From Halomicrobium zhouii (GTDB lineage: Archaea > Halobacteriota > Halobacteria > Halobacteriales > Haloarculaceae): a stretch of 64,000 bases of DNA. Below the pieces are notes generated by a model. It made no database searches. It was not told the origin of the DNA and was given only the letters and a program-made list of their open reading frames with translations. The translations under genes and the position numbers were made by a program. Of this stretch, positions 16,832 through 27,933 are shown one piece after another; position 1 is the first letter of the stretch; each line of letters opens with the position of its first letter. The DNA is taken from NCBI RefSeq assembly GCF_900114435.1, contig NZ_FOZK01000001.1:558001-622000 (forward strand), read 5' to 3'.

Positions 16832-17793
16832 GCTGGGACGTCGTCGCCAGGAAGGAGTTCCGCGACGCGCTGCGCTCGAAGGGACTGTGGGTCCTCTCGC
16901 TCGTCTTCACGGCCTTCTTCGTCATCCCGGCCGCGGCTGCGCTGTACTTCGACGTCGGGGTACGGGGCGACCAGGCCGTCGGTATGCAGCTGCTCATCGA
17001 GATCGTCTATCTCAACATCGTCACGCTATTCTTGCCGCTGGTGGCCATCTTCGCCGGCTACGCGGCCATCAGCAAAGAGCGCACCAGCGGGTCGCTGAAG
17101 CTGTTGCTCTCGCTGCCCCACTCCCGCAAGGACGTCATCATCGGGAAAGTGGTCGGCCGCTGTGGCGTGGTCGGGGTCCCGCTGGCCGGGGCCTTCCTCG
17201 TCAACGCGCTCTTCCTCATGGCCTCGCGACTCACCTTCAAGCCAGGCCTGTACGTCACCTTCGCCCTGTTCTCGATGGTGTTCGCCCTCGTCATCGTGGC
17301 CGTGGCGGTCAGTATCTCCGGCGCCGTCGAAAACAGCCTCTACTCCATCGTCGGCAACATGACCTTCTTCGTCTCCATCACCTTCTTCTGGAACCTCTGG
17401 GCCAACTCGATCGGTGACGGCCTGTGGGACTATCTGGGGGTCACTGGCGCGACGAACTGGAGCTTCGTCCTCTTTCTCAAACTGTTGAACCCCTCGCAGG
17501 CCTACAAGACGATCATGAACTCGATGCTGGGCGAGGGGTCGAACGCAGCGCGCTCGGCCCGGTTCAGGATGTTCAGCGGCGGCAACACCTCCGAACAGAC
17601 CACTATCTGTAACGACGTTCTCGCCGGCAACGCCAACACGACACAGGGTTTCATCGCCCGGACGAACTGTCTGGAGAGCGCCCAGTCGATGCCGATCTAC
17701 TTCTCCGACGGCGCCGCACTGTTCTACCTCCTGCTGTGGATCGGCCTGGCCGCCGCCGTCAGCTACTACACCTTCAACCAGTACGACCTGTAA
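16828..17793 (+). CDS. ABC-2 type exporter, permease subunit
   Basis: A 321-residue membrane protein with six likely helices (first at about residues 21-41, then 58-80, 106-130, 145-175, 180-200 and the last at 297-315), the usual ABC-2/NosY plan. The segment ERTSGSLKLLLSLPHSRKDV after the second helix is the typical coupling region of this family. A large loop (about 225-290) before the last helix contains two cysteines (TICNDV, RTNCLES) that may form an extracytoplasmic disulfide. It pairs with the ATPase encoded immediately upstream. Confidence 0.9.
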   Translation: MSWDVVARKEFRDALRSKGLWVLSLVFTAFFVIPAAAALYFDVGVRGDQAVGMQLLIEIVYLNIVTLFLPLVAIFAGYAAISKERTSGSLKLLLSLPHSRKDVIIGKVVGRCGVVGVPLAGAFLVNALFLMASRLTFKPGLYVTFALFSMVFALVIVAVAVSISGAVENSLYSIVGNMTFFVSITFFWNLWANSIGDGLWDYLGVTGATNWSFVLFLKLLNPSQAYKTIMNSMLGEGSNAARSARFRMFSGGNTSEQTTICNDVLAGNANTTQGFIARTNCLESAQSMPIYFSDGAALFYLLLWIGLAAAVSYYTFNQYDL

Positions 17794-17809
17794 GGAGCGA
17801 CCGACCGTC

Positions 17810-17814
17810 TTTTT
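17810..17814 (+). terminator. T5 run after ABC exporter operon
   Basis: A short T run 17 bases after the stop at 17793, with no strong hairpin; typical of archaeal oligo-T termination. Confidence 0.35.
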
Positions 17815-17968
17815 CTCTCGTCCCCGTCCGCGATATCGTTCGGTGCAGCGACTGTCTCTTTTCGACGGTTGATCCTACAGTGCCGTTTCCGGCGGTGATT
17901 TCGTGCGAGCAACGGCTCGAAACCGAAATCATAACTACCGGTCGGTGTGGTGACACGAAAGTGGATTC

Positions 17969-18688
17969 ATGCCCCCTGATGAGAGACCCACCGTCGAGGA
18001 CGCCTACGACAGGTTATCGGCGACGTACGACGAGCAGGAAGACGACCCGTACTGTGCCGACCTGGAATTTCCCGCGACGACGGAACTCGTCCCCGACGTC
18101 GTGGGGAAACGGGTTCTCGATGCGGGTTGTGGGAGCGGTCGGTACACGGAGTGGTTGATCGAGCGGGGTGCGGATGTCGTCGCCGTCGACAAGAGCAGTG
18201 AGATGCTCGAACGGGCGAACGACCGGATCGGCGGTCGCGCAGCGATTCACCGGGCTAACATCGAAGAGCCCCTCGAATTCGCGGACGACGGCGAGTTCGA
18301 CGGCGTCGTCAGCGGCCTCGCACTCCATTACGTCGAAAACTGGCGGCGAGTCTTCGGGGAGTTCGCTCGTATTCTCGGGCCGGACGGGTTCCTCGTGTTC
18401 TCGACCCACCATCCGCTCGACGTCTACGAGGCGTTCGACGCTGAGAACTACTTCGAGACCCAACGCGAACGGATGACGTGGTCGGCCGACGGTGAACCGG
18501 TCGAGGTCCCGTTCTACCGCCGACCGTTCGCCGAGGTCGTCAACCCGCTCGTCGACGCCGGGTTCCGACTGGACGAACTGGTCGAACCGAAGCCGAGAGA
18601 GACGTTCGAGGAGAAGCAGCCCGAATCCTACGAGAAACGGCTGAAACACCCGACGTTCCTGTGTGTCCGGGCGTCGAAGTTCGAGTAG
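17969..18688 (+). CDS. Class I SAM-dependent methyltransferase
   Basis: A 239-residue soluble methyltransferase. The SAM-binding motif I VLDAGCGSGRYT lies near residues 50-61, followed by the acidic motif II VVAVDKSSEML (near 70-80) and FDGVVSGLALHYVE (near 110-123). Similarity is to the UbiE/COQ5 and Methyltransf_11 class with small-molecule or lipid substrates, but none can be named. It is monocistronic, with a short gap before the convergent ligA. Confidence 0.88.
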   Translation: MPPDERPTVEDAYDRLSATYDEQEDDPYCADLEFPATTELVPDVVGKRVLDAGCGSGRYTEWLIERGADVVAVDKSSEMLERANDRIGGRAAIHRANIEEPLEFADDGEFDGVVSGLALHYVENWRRVFGEFARILGPDGFLVFSTHHPLDVYEAFDAENYFETQRERMTWSADGEPVEVPFYRRPFAEVVNPLVDAGFRLDELVEPKPRETFEEKQPESYEKRLKHPTFLCVRASKFE

Positions 18689-18723
18689 CACTCACGAGAA
18701 GGAACTCGAGCGATCACCCCTTC

Positions 18724-21587
<2,864 letters not shown>

Positions 21588-21728
21588 TCGGAGGATAGGA
21601 CGGCCAATTCGACGACGGTTTCGTTCCCTGGTGTGGTCCGCACGATGTCGGAGGCTGCTCTAGTTGGCTCCGCAAAACTCGCTTTTCTGGAACAGTAGCC
21701 GCCCCGGTACAGGGCGCGACGACAGCGC

Positions 21729-22460
21729 TCAGTCCGCACCGGGTACACCGCCCGCGTCGGGGACGGCGGCGGATCCGTCGCCAGCCCCGTCTCCGAACCC
21801 GTCGACGGCGATGGCGTCGACGTTGGCGAACAGGAAGCCCGCGAACCCGACCCGGATCAGCAGACCGACGTACTCGGCGAGGACCGCGATGCCAAGCTCG
21901 TCGAAGGCGCCGCCGACCGACAGCAGCGCGAAGGCGATGAGCATCCCGATGAGGAACAACAGCAGGTTCCGCGCCTTCCAGTGGAGGAGTCGCTGCGCTT
22001 CGGGGACGTCCCGGGCGCGCTTCCAGACCGGGCCGAGCAGCAGGTACGCTATCACCACGTGGCCGACGACGACGGCGGCCAGGCAGACGAGGCCGATGGC
22101 GCCGCCCCCGACGGACGCGACGTTGAAGGCGACGACCTGGACCGCCGGAATCACGGCCAGGAGCGCGAGCGTTCGTCGCGACTCGTCGACGAGGAGGCCC
22201 GCGACCACCCACAGCACGGCGTAGCTGATCAGGTCGTCGGCGACGCTCGGGACGTCGAGTTCGCTCCCGTTGACGGTGAGGACACCGACGCCCAGCGCCG
22301 ACAGGGCGGTCGTCACCGTCGCGATACCGACGACGGCGACGACCGGGTAACAGTACCGCCGCCTGGATTCGCCGATGCGGGGGAGCCAGGCGAGCAGGCC
22401 GACGAGCGTCAGGGCGTAGACGGCCGCCGTCGCCGCGTAGACGAGTGACGCGCTAATCAT
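21729..22460 (-). CDS. Sensory-rhodopsin-like opsin homologue lacking the retinal lysine
   Basis: A 243-residue seven-helix protein that aligns along its length with archaeal sensory rhodopsin II: RRRYCYP after helix [10 protein letters not shown] at the end of helix B, YLLLGPV in helix E, LRNL-like ARNLLLF in helix F, and [12 protein letters not shown] in helix G. The helix G lysine that binds retinal is Arg203 (codon 21854-21852); the nearby counterion Asp is Gly199 and the helix C Arg is Ser72, while Asp75 remains. The protein's two lysines are both at the E-F loop and helix F start. So a retinal Schiff base cannot form at the normal position. The ATG at 22460 overlaps the transducer stop by eight bases; a GTG at 22469 is an alternative. 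It probably acts as a membrane partner of the transducer for another signal (inference). Confidence 0.8.
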   Translation of the reverse strand: MISASLVYAATAAVYALTLVGLLAWLPRIGESRRRYCYPVVAVVGIATVTTALSALGVGVLTVNGSELDVPSVADDLISYAVLWVVAGLLVDESRRTLALLAVIPAVQVVAFNVASVGGGAIGLVCLAAVVVGHVVIAYLLLGPVWKRARDVPEAQRLLHWKARNLLLFLIGMLIAFALLSVGGAFDELGIAVLAEYVGLLIRVGFAGFLFANVDAIAVDGFGDGAGDGSAAVPDAGGVPGAD

Positions 22461-24054
22461 CGGCAACACCCGCGTCGCCGTCGCCGGCGTTCGGTCCCGT
22501 CGGGCGGGCCGCCGGTCCAGTTTCGGTCCGGGTGTCGAACGTCGACAGGAGGTCGATCAGGTCGGCGGTGCGGTCGGCCAGGTCGTCGGCCCGCTGGCGG
22601 ACGTCGCTCATCGTCGCCGCCGTCTCTTCGGCGGTCTCGGCGAGCTCGTGGGACCGGCCGGCGACCTCGTTCGCGGTCTCGCCGACGGTCGTTATCGTCG
22701 CGGCGACTTCCTCGGTCGCGGCGGCACCGTCGTCGGTGGCGCGAGCGATCTCGCCCATCGCGTCGTCGACCTGGTCGACGGTGTCCGTGAGCGAGGCCAG
22801 CGTCTCGCCGGTCTCGGTGACCGTGTCCACGCCGGCGTCGATCCGCTCGCGCGTGCGGTCCATCTCGTCGGTCACGTCGTCGACGTCCGCGCGCGCTCCG
22901 TCGATGATGCGCTCGATGTCGTCGATGGCCGACTGGGTCTCTTCGGCGAGGCCCTTCACCTCGTCCGCGACGACGGCGAACCCCTCGCCGCCGTTCCCGG
23001 CGTGTGAGGCCTCGATGTTGGCGTTGAGCGCGAGGATGTTCGTCTGCTCGGCGATGCCGTCGATGATGTCGGTCGTCGTCGCGACGTCGCTCATGCGCCC
23101 GTCGAGTTCGCTCACCAGGTCGCCCAGTTCGGTCACGGCCGCCTCGACGTCCTCGATGGTCTCGACGGCCGCTTCGGCGTGCTCGGCGCCGGTGGCGCCC
23201 ACAGTGGCGGCGTCGGCGGCCTGCCTGGCCACCTCGTCGGTGGTCGAGGCGACCTCCTCGATAGTGGCCGAGAGGTCGTTCGTCTCGCCGACGGCCGTCT
23301 CCAGCTGGCTCGCCTGTGACTCGATGTCGCCCGCCAGCTCCCGGATGTCGTCGGCGAGGGATCCGTTGAGCCGTTCCACCTCGGCCGCGTCCGACGCGAC
23401 GGCGTCGCTTGCGTGCTCGACATCCCCGGCGAACGCGCGGATCTCGCCGACAGTGCCCGACAGCTCGCCGGCCATCTCCTCGTAGGCGACGGCGATGCGC
23501 TCGATGGCGTCCACGTCGACGTCCGTCTCCAGCTCTCGGGTGAAGTCGCCGTCCGCCGCGGCGGTCATGGCGTCGCCGATGTCCGTCGCGTGCTCGAGGA
23601 GCCGATCGTTGAACGCCTCGGCCTCCTCGCGGGCGTCCTCGGCCCGCTGCTGGGCCTGTTCGGCCTCGTCACGGGCCGACTCGGACTCCTCGAAGGCTTC
23701 GTCGAGCGAGCGCCGCATGCTGTCGAAGGCCGTCGCCAGCTGCCCGAACTCGTCGCGCCTGTCGACGTCCGGACTCGCGTCGAGGTCACCGGCCTCGATG
23801 GCCTCCGCAGTCTCCGTCAGCCGTCGCAGTTCGATCGATGCGTTGCCGCCGAGGACGATGCCGAGTAGCCCCAGGTTCAGGGTCACGACGAAGAGCGTCG
23901 CGGCGACGCTCTGGAGTCCGGCGCCGGTCGCGGCCGCGTTGGCCGCGAACAGGACGCCGAATGCCAGCGTCACGAGGAGGGTCACGGCCAGCGCCGCCCC
24001 GATCCGGCGGCTGTACCGCCCGGCGACCCGCGCCGATACGTTCTGTTGTGTCAC
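22453..24054 (-). CDS. HtrII-like transducer / methyl-accepting chemotaxis protein
   Basis: A 533-residue transducer with two membrane helices (about 18-40 and 48-70) joined by a loop of only about seven residues, so there is no extracellular ligand domain. A HAMP domain follows (71-125), a coiled linker, and the cytoplasmic four-helix signalling bundle with the hairpin tip [16 protein letters not shown] and [14 protein letters not shown]. This plan and length match the sensory rhodopsin II transducer HtrII (about 534 residues). TM2 contains TLNLGL with Asn60 at the place of the HtrII Asn74 that contacts the receptor. It lies directly upstream of, and overlaps, the opsin-like gene, the order seen in htr-sop operons. 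It should control CheA and the archaellum motor. Confidence 0.9.
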   Translation of the reverse strand: MTQQNVSARVAGRYSRRIGAALAVTLLVTLAFGVLFAANAAATGAGLQSVAATLFVVTLNLGLLGIVLGGNASIELRRLTETAEAIEAGDLDASPDVDRRDEFGQLATAFDSMRRSLDEAFEESESARDEAEQAQQRAEDAREEAEAFNDRLLEHATDIGDAMTAAADGDFTRELETDVDVDAIERIAVAYEEMAGELSGTVGEIRAFAGDVEHASDAVASDAAEVERLNGSLADDIRELAGDIESQASQLETAVGETNDLSATIEEVASTTDEVARQAADAATVGATGAEHAEAAVETIEDVEAAVTELGDLVSELDGRMSDVATTTDIIDGIAEQTNILALNANIEASHAGNGGEGFAVVADEVKGLAEETQSAIDDIERIIDGARADVDDVTDEMDRTRERIDAGVDTVTETGETLASLTDTVDQVDDAMGEIARATDDGAAATEEVAATITTVGETANEVAGRSHELAETAEETAATMSDVRQRADDLADRTADLIDLLSTFDTRTETGPAARPTGPNAGDGDAGVADD

Positions 24055-24288
24055 GTCCGGATCTACCCCGACCTCGTTGATATGGTTGCCTCTCGTTATT
24101 CAATATTGATAATCGAAACTGGCACATATGGGGCGATTTCCGGCCCGATTTATAACGTTTGATACCGAAAAACTGTCCGAAACGTCAGCTGGATATGTCC
24201 CGCCGGGGGGTCGTCAGTCGGCACTCACACAGCGGCCTCTTCGCTCTTGGGACTCGGTGTATCAGAAAGGGAGTCGGTCCTGTACCGA

Positions 24289-25410
24289 CTACAGCCCGGC
24301 GACGTCCTCGATGGCGTCGGTGAGTTCCTTGACGCTCTCGACGGTGTGCTCGCCCATGTGGCCGATGCGGAACGTCTGTTCGCCGAGCTGAGAGCCGTAG
24401 CCGTTCGAGAACACCATGTCGTACTCCTCGGAGACGGTCTCGATGGTCTCGGCGACGTCGATGCCCCGCGTGTTCTCGATGCACCCCACCGTCTGGGAGC
24501 GGTACCCCTCCTCGGAGAACATCGCGAAGTGCTCGTCGGCCCACGACTGGACGTACTCGGCCATCTCCTCGTGGCGCCGGTCCCGTCCCAGGTGACCCTC
24601 GGCCAGCATGTGCTTCATCTGCTTGCGGTAGGCCAGCATGACCGGGATGGCCGGCGTCGAGTGGGTCTGGCCCTTCCGGTCGTAGTAGTCGAGCGAGCGC
24701 TGGAAGCCGCCGTACCAGGAGGCCGAGTCCTTCTCGACCTCGCGCTCGTATGCGTCGTCACTGACCACGCAGACCGCCACGCCCGGCGGCATGGCGAAGG
24801 CCTTCTGGACCGACGTGAAGATGACGTCGATCGAGTGTTCGTCGATGTCGACGTAGTCCCCGCCCAGCGAGGAGACGGCGTCGACGACGAAGTAGGTGTC
24901 CGGGTACTCCGAGACGACGTCGCCGATCTCCTCGATGGGGTTGCGGACGCCCGTCGAGGACTCGTTCATGACGCAGGTGACGACGTCGTAGTCCCTGTCG
25001 CTCGTCTCCAGGGCCTCGCGGACGTCCTCGGGCTTGACGGCCTGGCCCCAGTCGTACTCGAGCGTGTCGACTGTCTTGCCCAGGCGCTCGGCGACGTTGG
25101 CCTGGCGCTCGCTGAAGCTCCCGCAGGTCGTCACCAGGACGTTCTCGTCGACGAGGTTGAGGATAGAGCTCTCCATGAACTCGGTCCCCGACCCGGTCAG
25201 CACGATGACCTCGTTGTCGGTGCCGAGGAACTCCTTCGTGTCCTCGACGATGGTGGTGTAGAGGTCGGTCATCCGGTCCATCCGGTGGCCGAACATCGGC
25301 TGGGCCATCTCCTCGATGACGTCCTCGCGGACCTCGGTCGGACCCGGGATGTACAGCGTCTTGTCGGGGTAATCGTCTCTGTATTCGCGTTTTTTGCTCA
25401 CGCAGGACAC
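24289..25410 (-). CDS. Class V aminotransferase (alanine--glyoxylate / serine--pyruvate type)
   Basis: A 373-residue pyridoxal-phosphate enzyme of fold type I class V. Lys203 in TSVQKAFAMPPG is the PLP lysine; IPGPTEV near the N-terminus, TGSGTEFME (72-80) and VVDAVSSLGG (175-184) form the cofactor pocket. Closest known relatives transfer the amino group of alanine or serine to glyoxylate. Both available starts are GTG (25410 or 25401); no ATG fits. It is monocistronic, downstream of a palindromic GGTATGGTAGTTTTGATACC at 25441-25460. Confidence 0.9.
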   Translation of the reverse strand: MSCVSKKREYRDDYPDKTLYIPGPTEVREDVIEEMAQPMFGHRMDRMTDLYTTIVEDTKEFLGTDNEVIVLTGSGTEFMESSILNLVDENVLVTTCGSFSERQANVAERLGKTVDTLEYDWGQAVKPEDVREALETSDRDYDVVTCVMNESSTGVRNPIEEIGDVVSEYPDTYFVVDAVSSLGGDYVDIDEHSIDVIFTSVQKAFAMPPGVAVCVVSDDAYEREVEKDSASWYGGFQRSLDYYDRKGQTHSTPAIPVMLAYRKQMKHMLAEGHLGRDRRHEEMAEYVQSWADEHFAMFSEEGYRSQTVGCIENTRGIDVAETIETVSEEYDMVFSNGYGSQLGEQTFRIGHMGEHTVESVKELTDAIEDVAGL

Positions 25411-25505
25411 CTCTCAGTAGTGGTCCCGTTGCGGCCGGACGGTATGGTAGTTTTGATACCGTCACGGAATGGAGCGCTCGGGAACGCTCGCTCACGCCCG
25501 ATTGC

Positions 25506-26012
25506 TCAGTGACGAGTTGGGACGCGCTGGTCGGTCCACCACCCGGCGGCGAGGAGCAGTGCGACGAGCAGGAGCACCGGTCCATGGAAAAGCTCTCCGG
25601 GCAGGTTCGCGGAACCGAGATCCGTCGCGACGAGGTGGATGCAGCCGATCAGCGCCGCGGTGCCGTACGCGCCGTGGACGACGATCCGTCTCGCGCTCCC
25701 GCACAGCCGGAAGTACACCCCGAGCGCGACGGCCCCTACGAGCGCGATCCCGACGCCGCCACGGAGCGCCCCGACGGTGACGAGGACGATTAGAACGGGA
25801 ACCGTGACGAGAATCGAGAGCACCTGGCGCGTCCCGTCGTTCCGGTCGAAGCTCCTGACGAGCCGGGCCAGCGTCCCCTCGCTCTTGCCGGACCGCACCG
25901 CGGCGACGCCCCGTTCGCCCGGCACCTGGATGTCCGCGCCGCAGTGCATGCACCACGCGGCCCTGGCGCTCACCTTCCCGTTGCAGCGCGGACAGCGCGG
26001 GTCGGAGGGCAT
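25506..26012 (-). CDS. Zinc-ribbon membrane protein
   Basis: A 168-residue protein with an N-terminal treble of cysteines as a zinc ribbon (CPRCNGKVSARAAWCMHCG, two CxxC pairs, residues 7-25) and then four membrane helices (about 65-82, 84-104, 115-135 and 143-158). The ATG at 26012 is preferred over 26024 because TTAATTAC at 26037-26044 lies at TATA distance from it, giving a leaderless message. Members of this type are common in haloarchaea with unknown role. It is in the same direction as the VOC gene upstream. Confidence 0.75.
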   Translation of the reverse strand: MPSDPRCPRCNGKVSARAAWCMHCGADIQVPGERGVAAVRSGKSEGTLARLVRSFDRNDGTRQVLSILVTVPVLIVLVTVGALRGGVGIALVGAVALGVYFRLCGSARRIVVHGAYGTAALIGCIHLVATDLGSANLPGELFHGPVLLLVALLLAAGWWTDQRVPTRH

Positions 26013-26060
26013 CTGTGTTCGCACTCTCCCGCCCGGTAATTAACGACTTCGGTGGTCGGG

Positions 26061-26528
26061 CTAGTCCTCCTCGGGCGCCATCCCCTTCTCCGCGAGTTCG
26101 GCGATCGCGTCGTCGGACTTCTCCAGGTCCGACAGTCCCATCCCGCGGAGCACGTGGCCGGCCTTCGTGAACTGAATTTCTTCGTAGTCGACGACCTGGA
26201 TCCGGTTACCCCAGGGGTCCAGAAAGTCCAGTCCTCGTCCGGTGAGCGTCTCGACGTCCAGCGCGTCGAGACGCCGCTCGACGGCGTCGGCGTCGTCGAC
26301 CACCAGCCCGAAGTGACGGTGCTGGTCGGCCCCGCCTGGGTCGTCCACCTCGGAGAGCGCGAGGAACTGGTCGCCCATGTCGAGGAAGGCGGCCGAGTCG
26401 GTTCGGCCGCGCACCTCGAATTCGAAGATTTCGCCGTAGAAGTCGAGGGCGTCCTCGACGTCGCCGACTTCCAGCGCGACGTGGTTGATGCCGACGAGAC
26501 GAGCGCGGGAGGAATCTGTGTCGCTCAT
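26061..26528 (-). CDS. VOC (glyoxalase/dioxygenase superfamily) protein
   Basis: A 155-residue single-domain VOC protein with the repeated beta-alpha-beta-beta-beta units: NHVALEVGDVEDALDFYGEI (near 14-33) and HRHFGLVVDDADAVERRL (near 69-86), ending in DPWGNRIQVVDYEEIQF. His15 and Glu-type positions could form the metal site. Members include glyoxalase I, extradiol dioxygenases and antibiotic-binding proteins, so the reaction is unknown. The ATG at 26528 starts at the domain edge; longer frames upstream run through hairpin repeats and are rejected. Confidence 0.88.
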   Translation of the reverse strand: MSDTDSSRARLVGINHVALEVGDVEDALDFYGEIFEFEVRGRTDSAAFLDMGDQFLALSEVDDPGGADQHRHFGLVVDDADAVERRLDALDVETLTGRGLDFLDPWGNRIQVVDYEEIQFTKAGHVLRGMGLSDLEKSDDAIAELAEKGMAPEED

Positions 26529-26955
26529 CGTCTCGATAGTTGGCGCGCCGTCGTCATGAAGACTGTTCGCCCATTCGATGCGGGTGGGAATGAAAGGGGC
26601 CGAGCGCCTGGCGGCGAAGCCGCCAGGTTTGAGATGGTCGGCACGGCCGACCATCCGGTCGCCGAACGATATCGTTCGAAAGAGCTTCGCTCTTTCGTGA
26701 TGAGCGTGGGACTCTTCGAGTCCCACGAACCATGCGAACGGGCGGCGAAGCCGCCCGTGAGCAGATGACGAGAGACCTTCGGTCTCTCGAACCAACCCAC
26801 AAGCACCGACCGGAGGGAGGCGCGCAGTGGCGTTCGGAGTCGGCGAGCGCGAGGGGGCTTTCTATTCGTTCACATTCCCTGATCTGAGTCATCCCGATTG
26901 ATTATCTTGAGACCGCTGAAGCCACACTTATTTTGCCGCGCGCCGGCCATCCCGT
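26529..26955. other. Divergent intergenic region filled by a hairpin array
   Basis: A 427-base gap between divergent VOC and MoxR genes. Positions 26587-26863 are the hairpin element described separately. Outside it, TTATTTTGCCG around 26929-26939 is near the MoxR start at 26956 and could be its promoter. Confidence 0.6.
26587..26863 (+). repeat. Hairpin-array repeat element, copy A
   Basis: Seven consecutive perfect palindromes occupy 26607-26789. Those with 3-base loops are at 26607-26627 (GAA loop), 26633-26655 (ACG), 26677-26697 (TTC), 26705-26727 (TTC), 26738-26758 (GAA) and 26769-26789 (TTC), with stems of 9-10 bp; 26663-26678 is a loopless 16-bp palindrome. The head GGAATGAAAGGGGCCGAG (26587-26604) and tail GCGCGAGGGGGCTTTCT (26847-26863) resemble the ends of the elements at 42.1-42.5 kb. 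AAGCAC..GGGA..GCGCAGT (26801-26827) is also shared with copy C. Confidence 0.8.
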
Positions 26956-27909
26956 ATGGACCACGAGACCGCCGCCGTCCGCTGCGCCGAGATCCTCGAC
27001 GCGGTGGGCAGCGCCGTCATCGCCGACGACGCCTTCCTCGAAGCGGTGCTGACGGGCGTCCTCGCCCGCGGGCACGTCCTGCTGGAGGACGTCCCCGGCA
27101 CCGGCAAGACCCTGACCGCCCGCTCGTTCGCGAACGCGCTCGACCTGTCCTTCCGCCGGATCCAGTTCACGCCGGACCTCCTGCCAGCGGACATCACCGG
27201 CTCGAACGTGTACAACGAGGGCGCGGGCACCTTCGAGTTCCAGCCCGGCCCCATCTTCTCCCACGTCGTCCTGGCCGACGAGATCAACCGCGCGCCGCCG
27301 AAGACCCAGGCCGCCCTGCTGGAGGCGATGGGCGAGGGGCAGGTCACCGTCGACGGCCAGACCCACGCCCTCCCCGAGCCGTTCTTCGTCATCGCGACGC
27401 AGAACCCCGTCGAGCAGGAGGGGACCTTCGGCCTCCCGGAGGCCCAGCGCGACCGCTTCGTCGTCAAGACCGCCATGGGCTATCCCGAGTTCGAGGGCGA
27501 ACGCGAACTCATCGACCGCCGGGCTGACCGCACCGCCCAGGCACCCAGCGTCACGGCCATCGTCGACGGCGAGCAGATTCCCGACCTCCAGCGCGTCGCC
27601 GAGTCGGTGACCGTCGACGGGAAGATCCGGGACTACGTCGTCGAACTGGGGCGGGCGACCCGCGAGGACGACCGCGTCGACGTCGGCGTCTCCCCCCGCG
27701 GGATCCAGCGCCTCTTCGAGGCCTCGCGCGCACGGGCCGTCATCGAGAGCCGCGACTACGTCGTCCCGGACGACGTGAAAGCGGTGGTCGCGGACGTGTT
27801 CGCCCACCGGCTGGTGCTCACGGCCGACGCGAGCGTGCGTGGCGTCGAGCGACACGACGTGGTCGACGACGTCGTGAGCGAGGTCGAAGTCCCGGCTGTT
27901 GCACAATAA
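26956..27909 (+). CDS. MoxR-family AAA+ ATPase
   Basis: A 317-residue AAA+ ATPase with Walker A EDVPGTGKT (residues 44-52), Walker B VVLADEINRAPPK (near 108-120), sensor ATQNP and an arginine-finger region, then the small helical lid domain. MoxR proteins act as chaperones that insert cofactors or assemble complexes, usually with a DUF58/VWA-like partner and a transglutaminase-like membrane protein. Those partners are encoded on the opposite strand just downstream (29550-34509), so the usual set is present but arranged convergently rather than as one operon. Confidence 0.93.
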   Translation: MDHETAAVRCAEILDAVGSAVIADDAFLEAVLTGVLARGHVLLEDVPGTGKTLTARSFANALDLSFRRIQFTPDLLPADITGSNVYNEGAGTFEFQPGPIFSHVVLADEINRAPPKTQAALLEAMGEGQVTVDGQTHALPEPFFVIATQNPVEQEGTFGLPEAQRDRFVVKTAMGYPEFEGERELIDRRADRTAQAPSVTAIVDGEQIPDLQRVAESVTVDGKIRDYVVELGRATREDDRVDVGVSPRGIQRLFEASRARAVIESRDYVVPDDVKAVVADVFAHRLVLTADASVRGVERHDVVDDVVSEVEVPAVAQ

Positions 27910-27933
27910 GGCGCTTCTTCTCTCGGTCTTCCG

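Noticed and set aside
21729..22460. Working phototaxis receptor
   Set aside because: Operon order and fold suggest it, but the Schiff-base lysine is absent, so a normal photoreceptor call is not supported.
26607..26789. CRISPR-like array
   Set aside because: Units are palindromes of differing sequence with very short spacers; there is no constant repeat and no cas gene.
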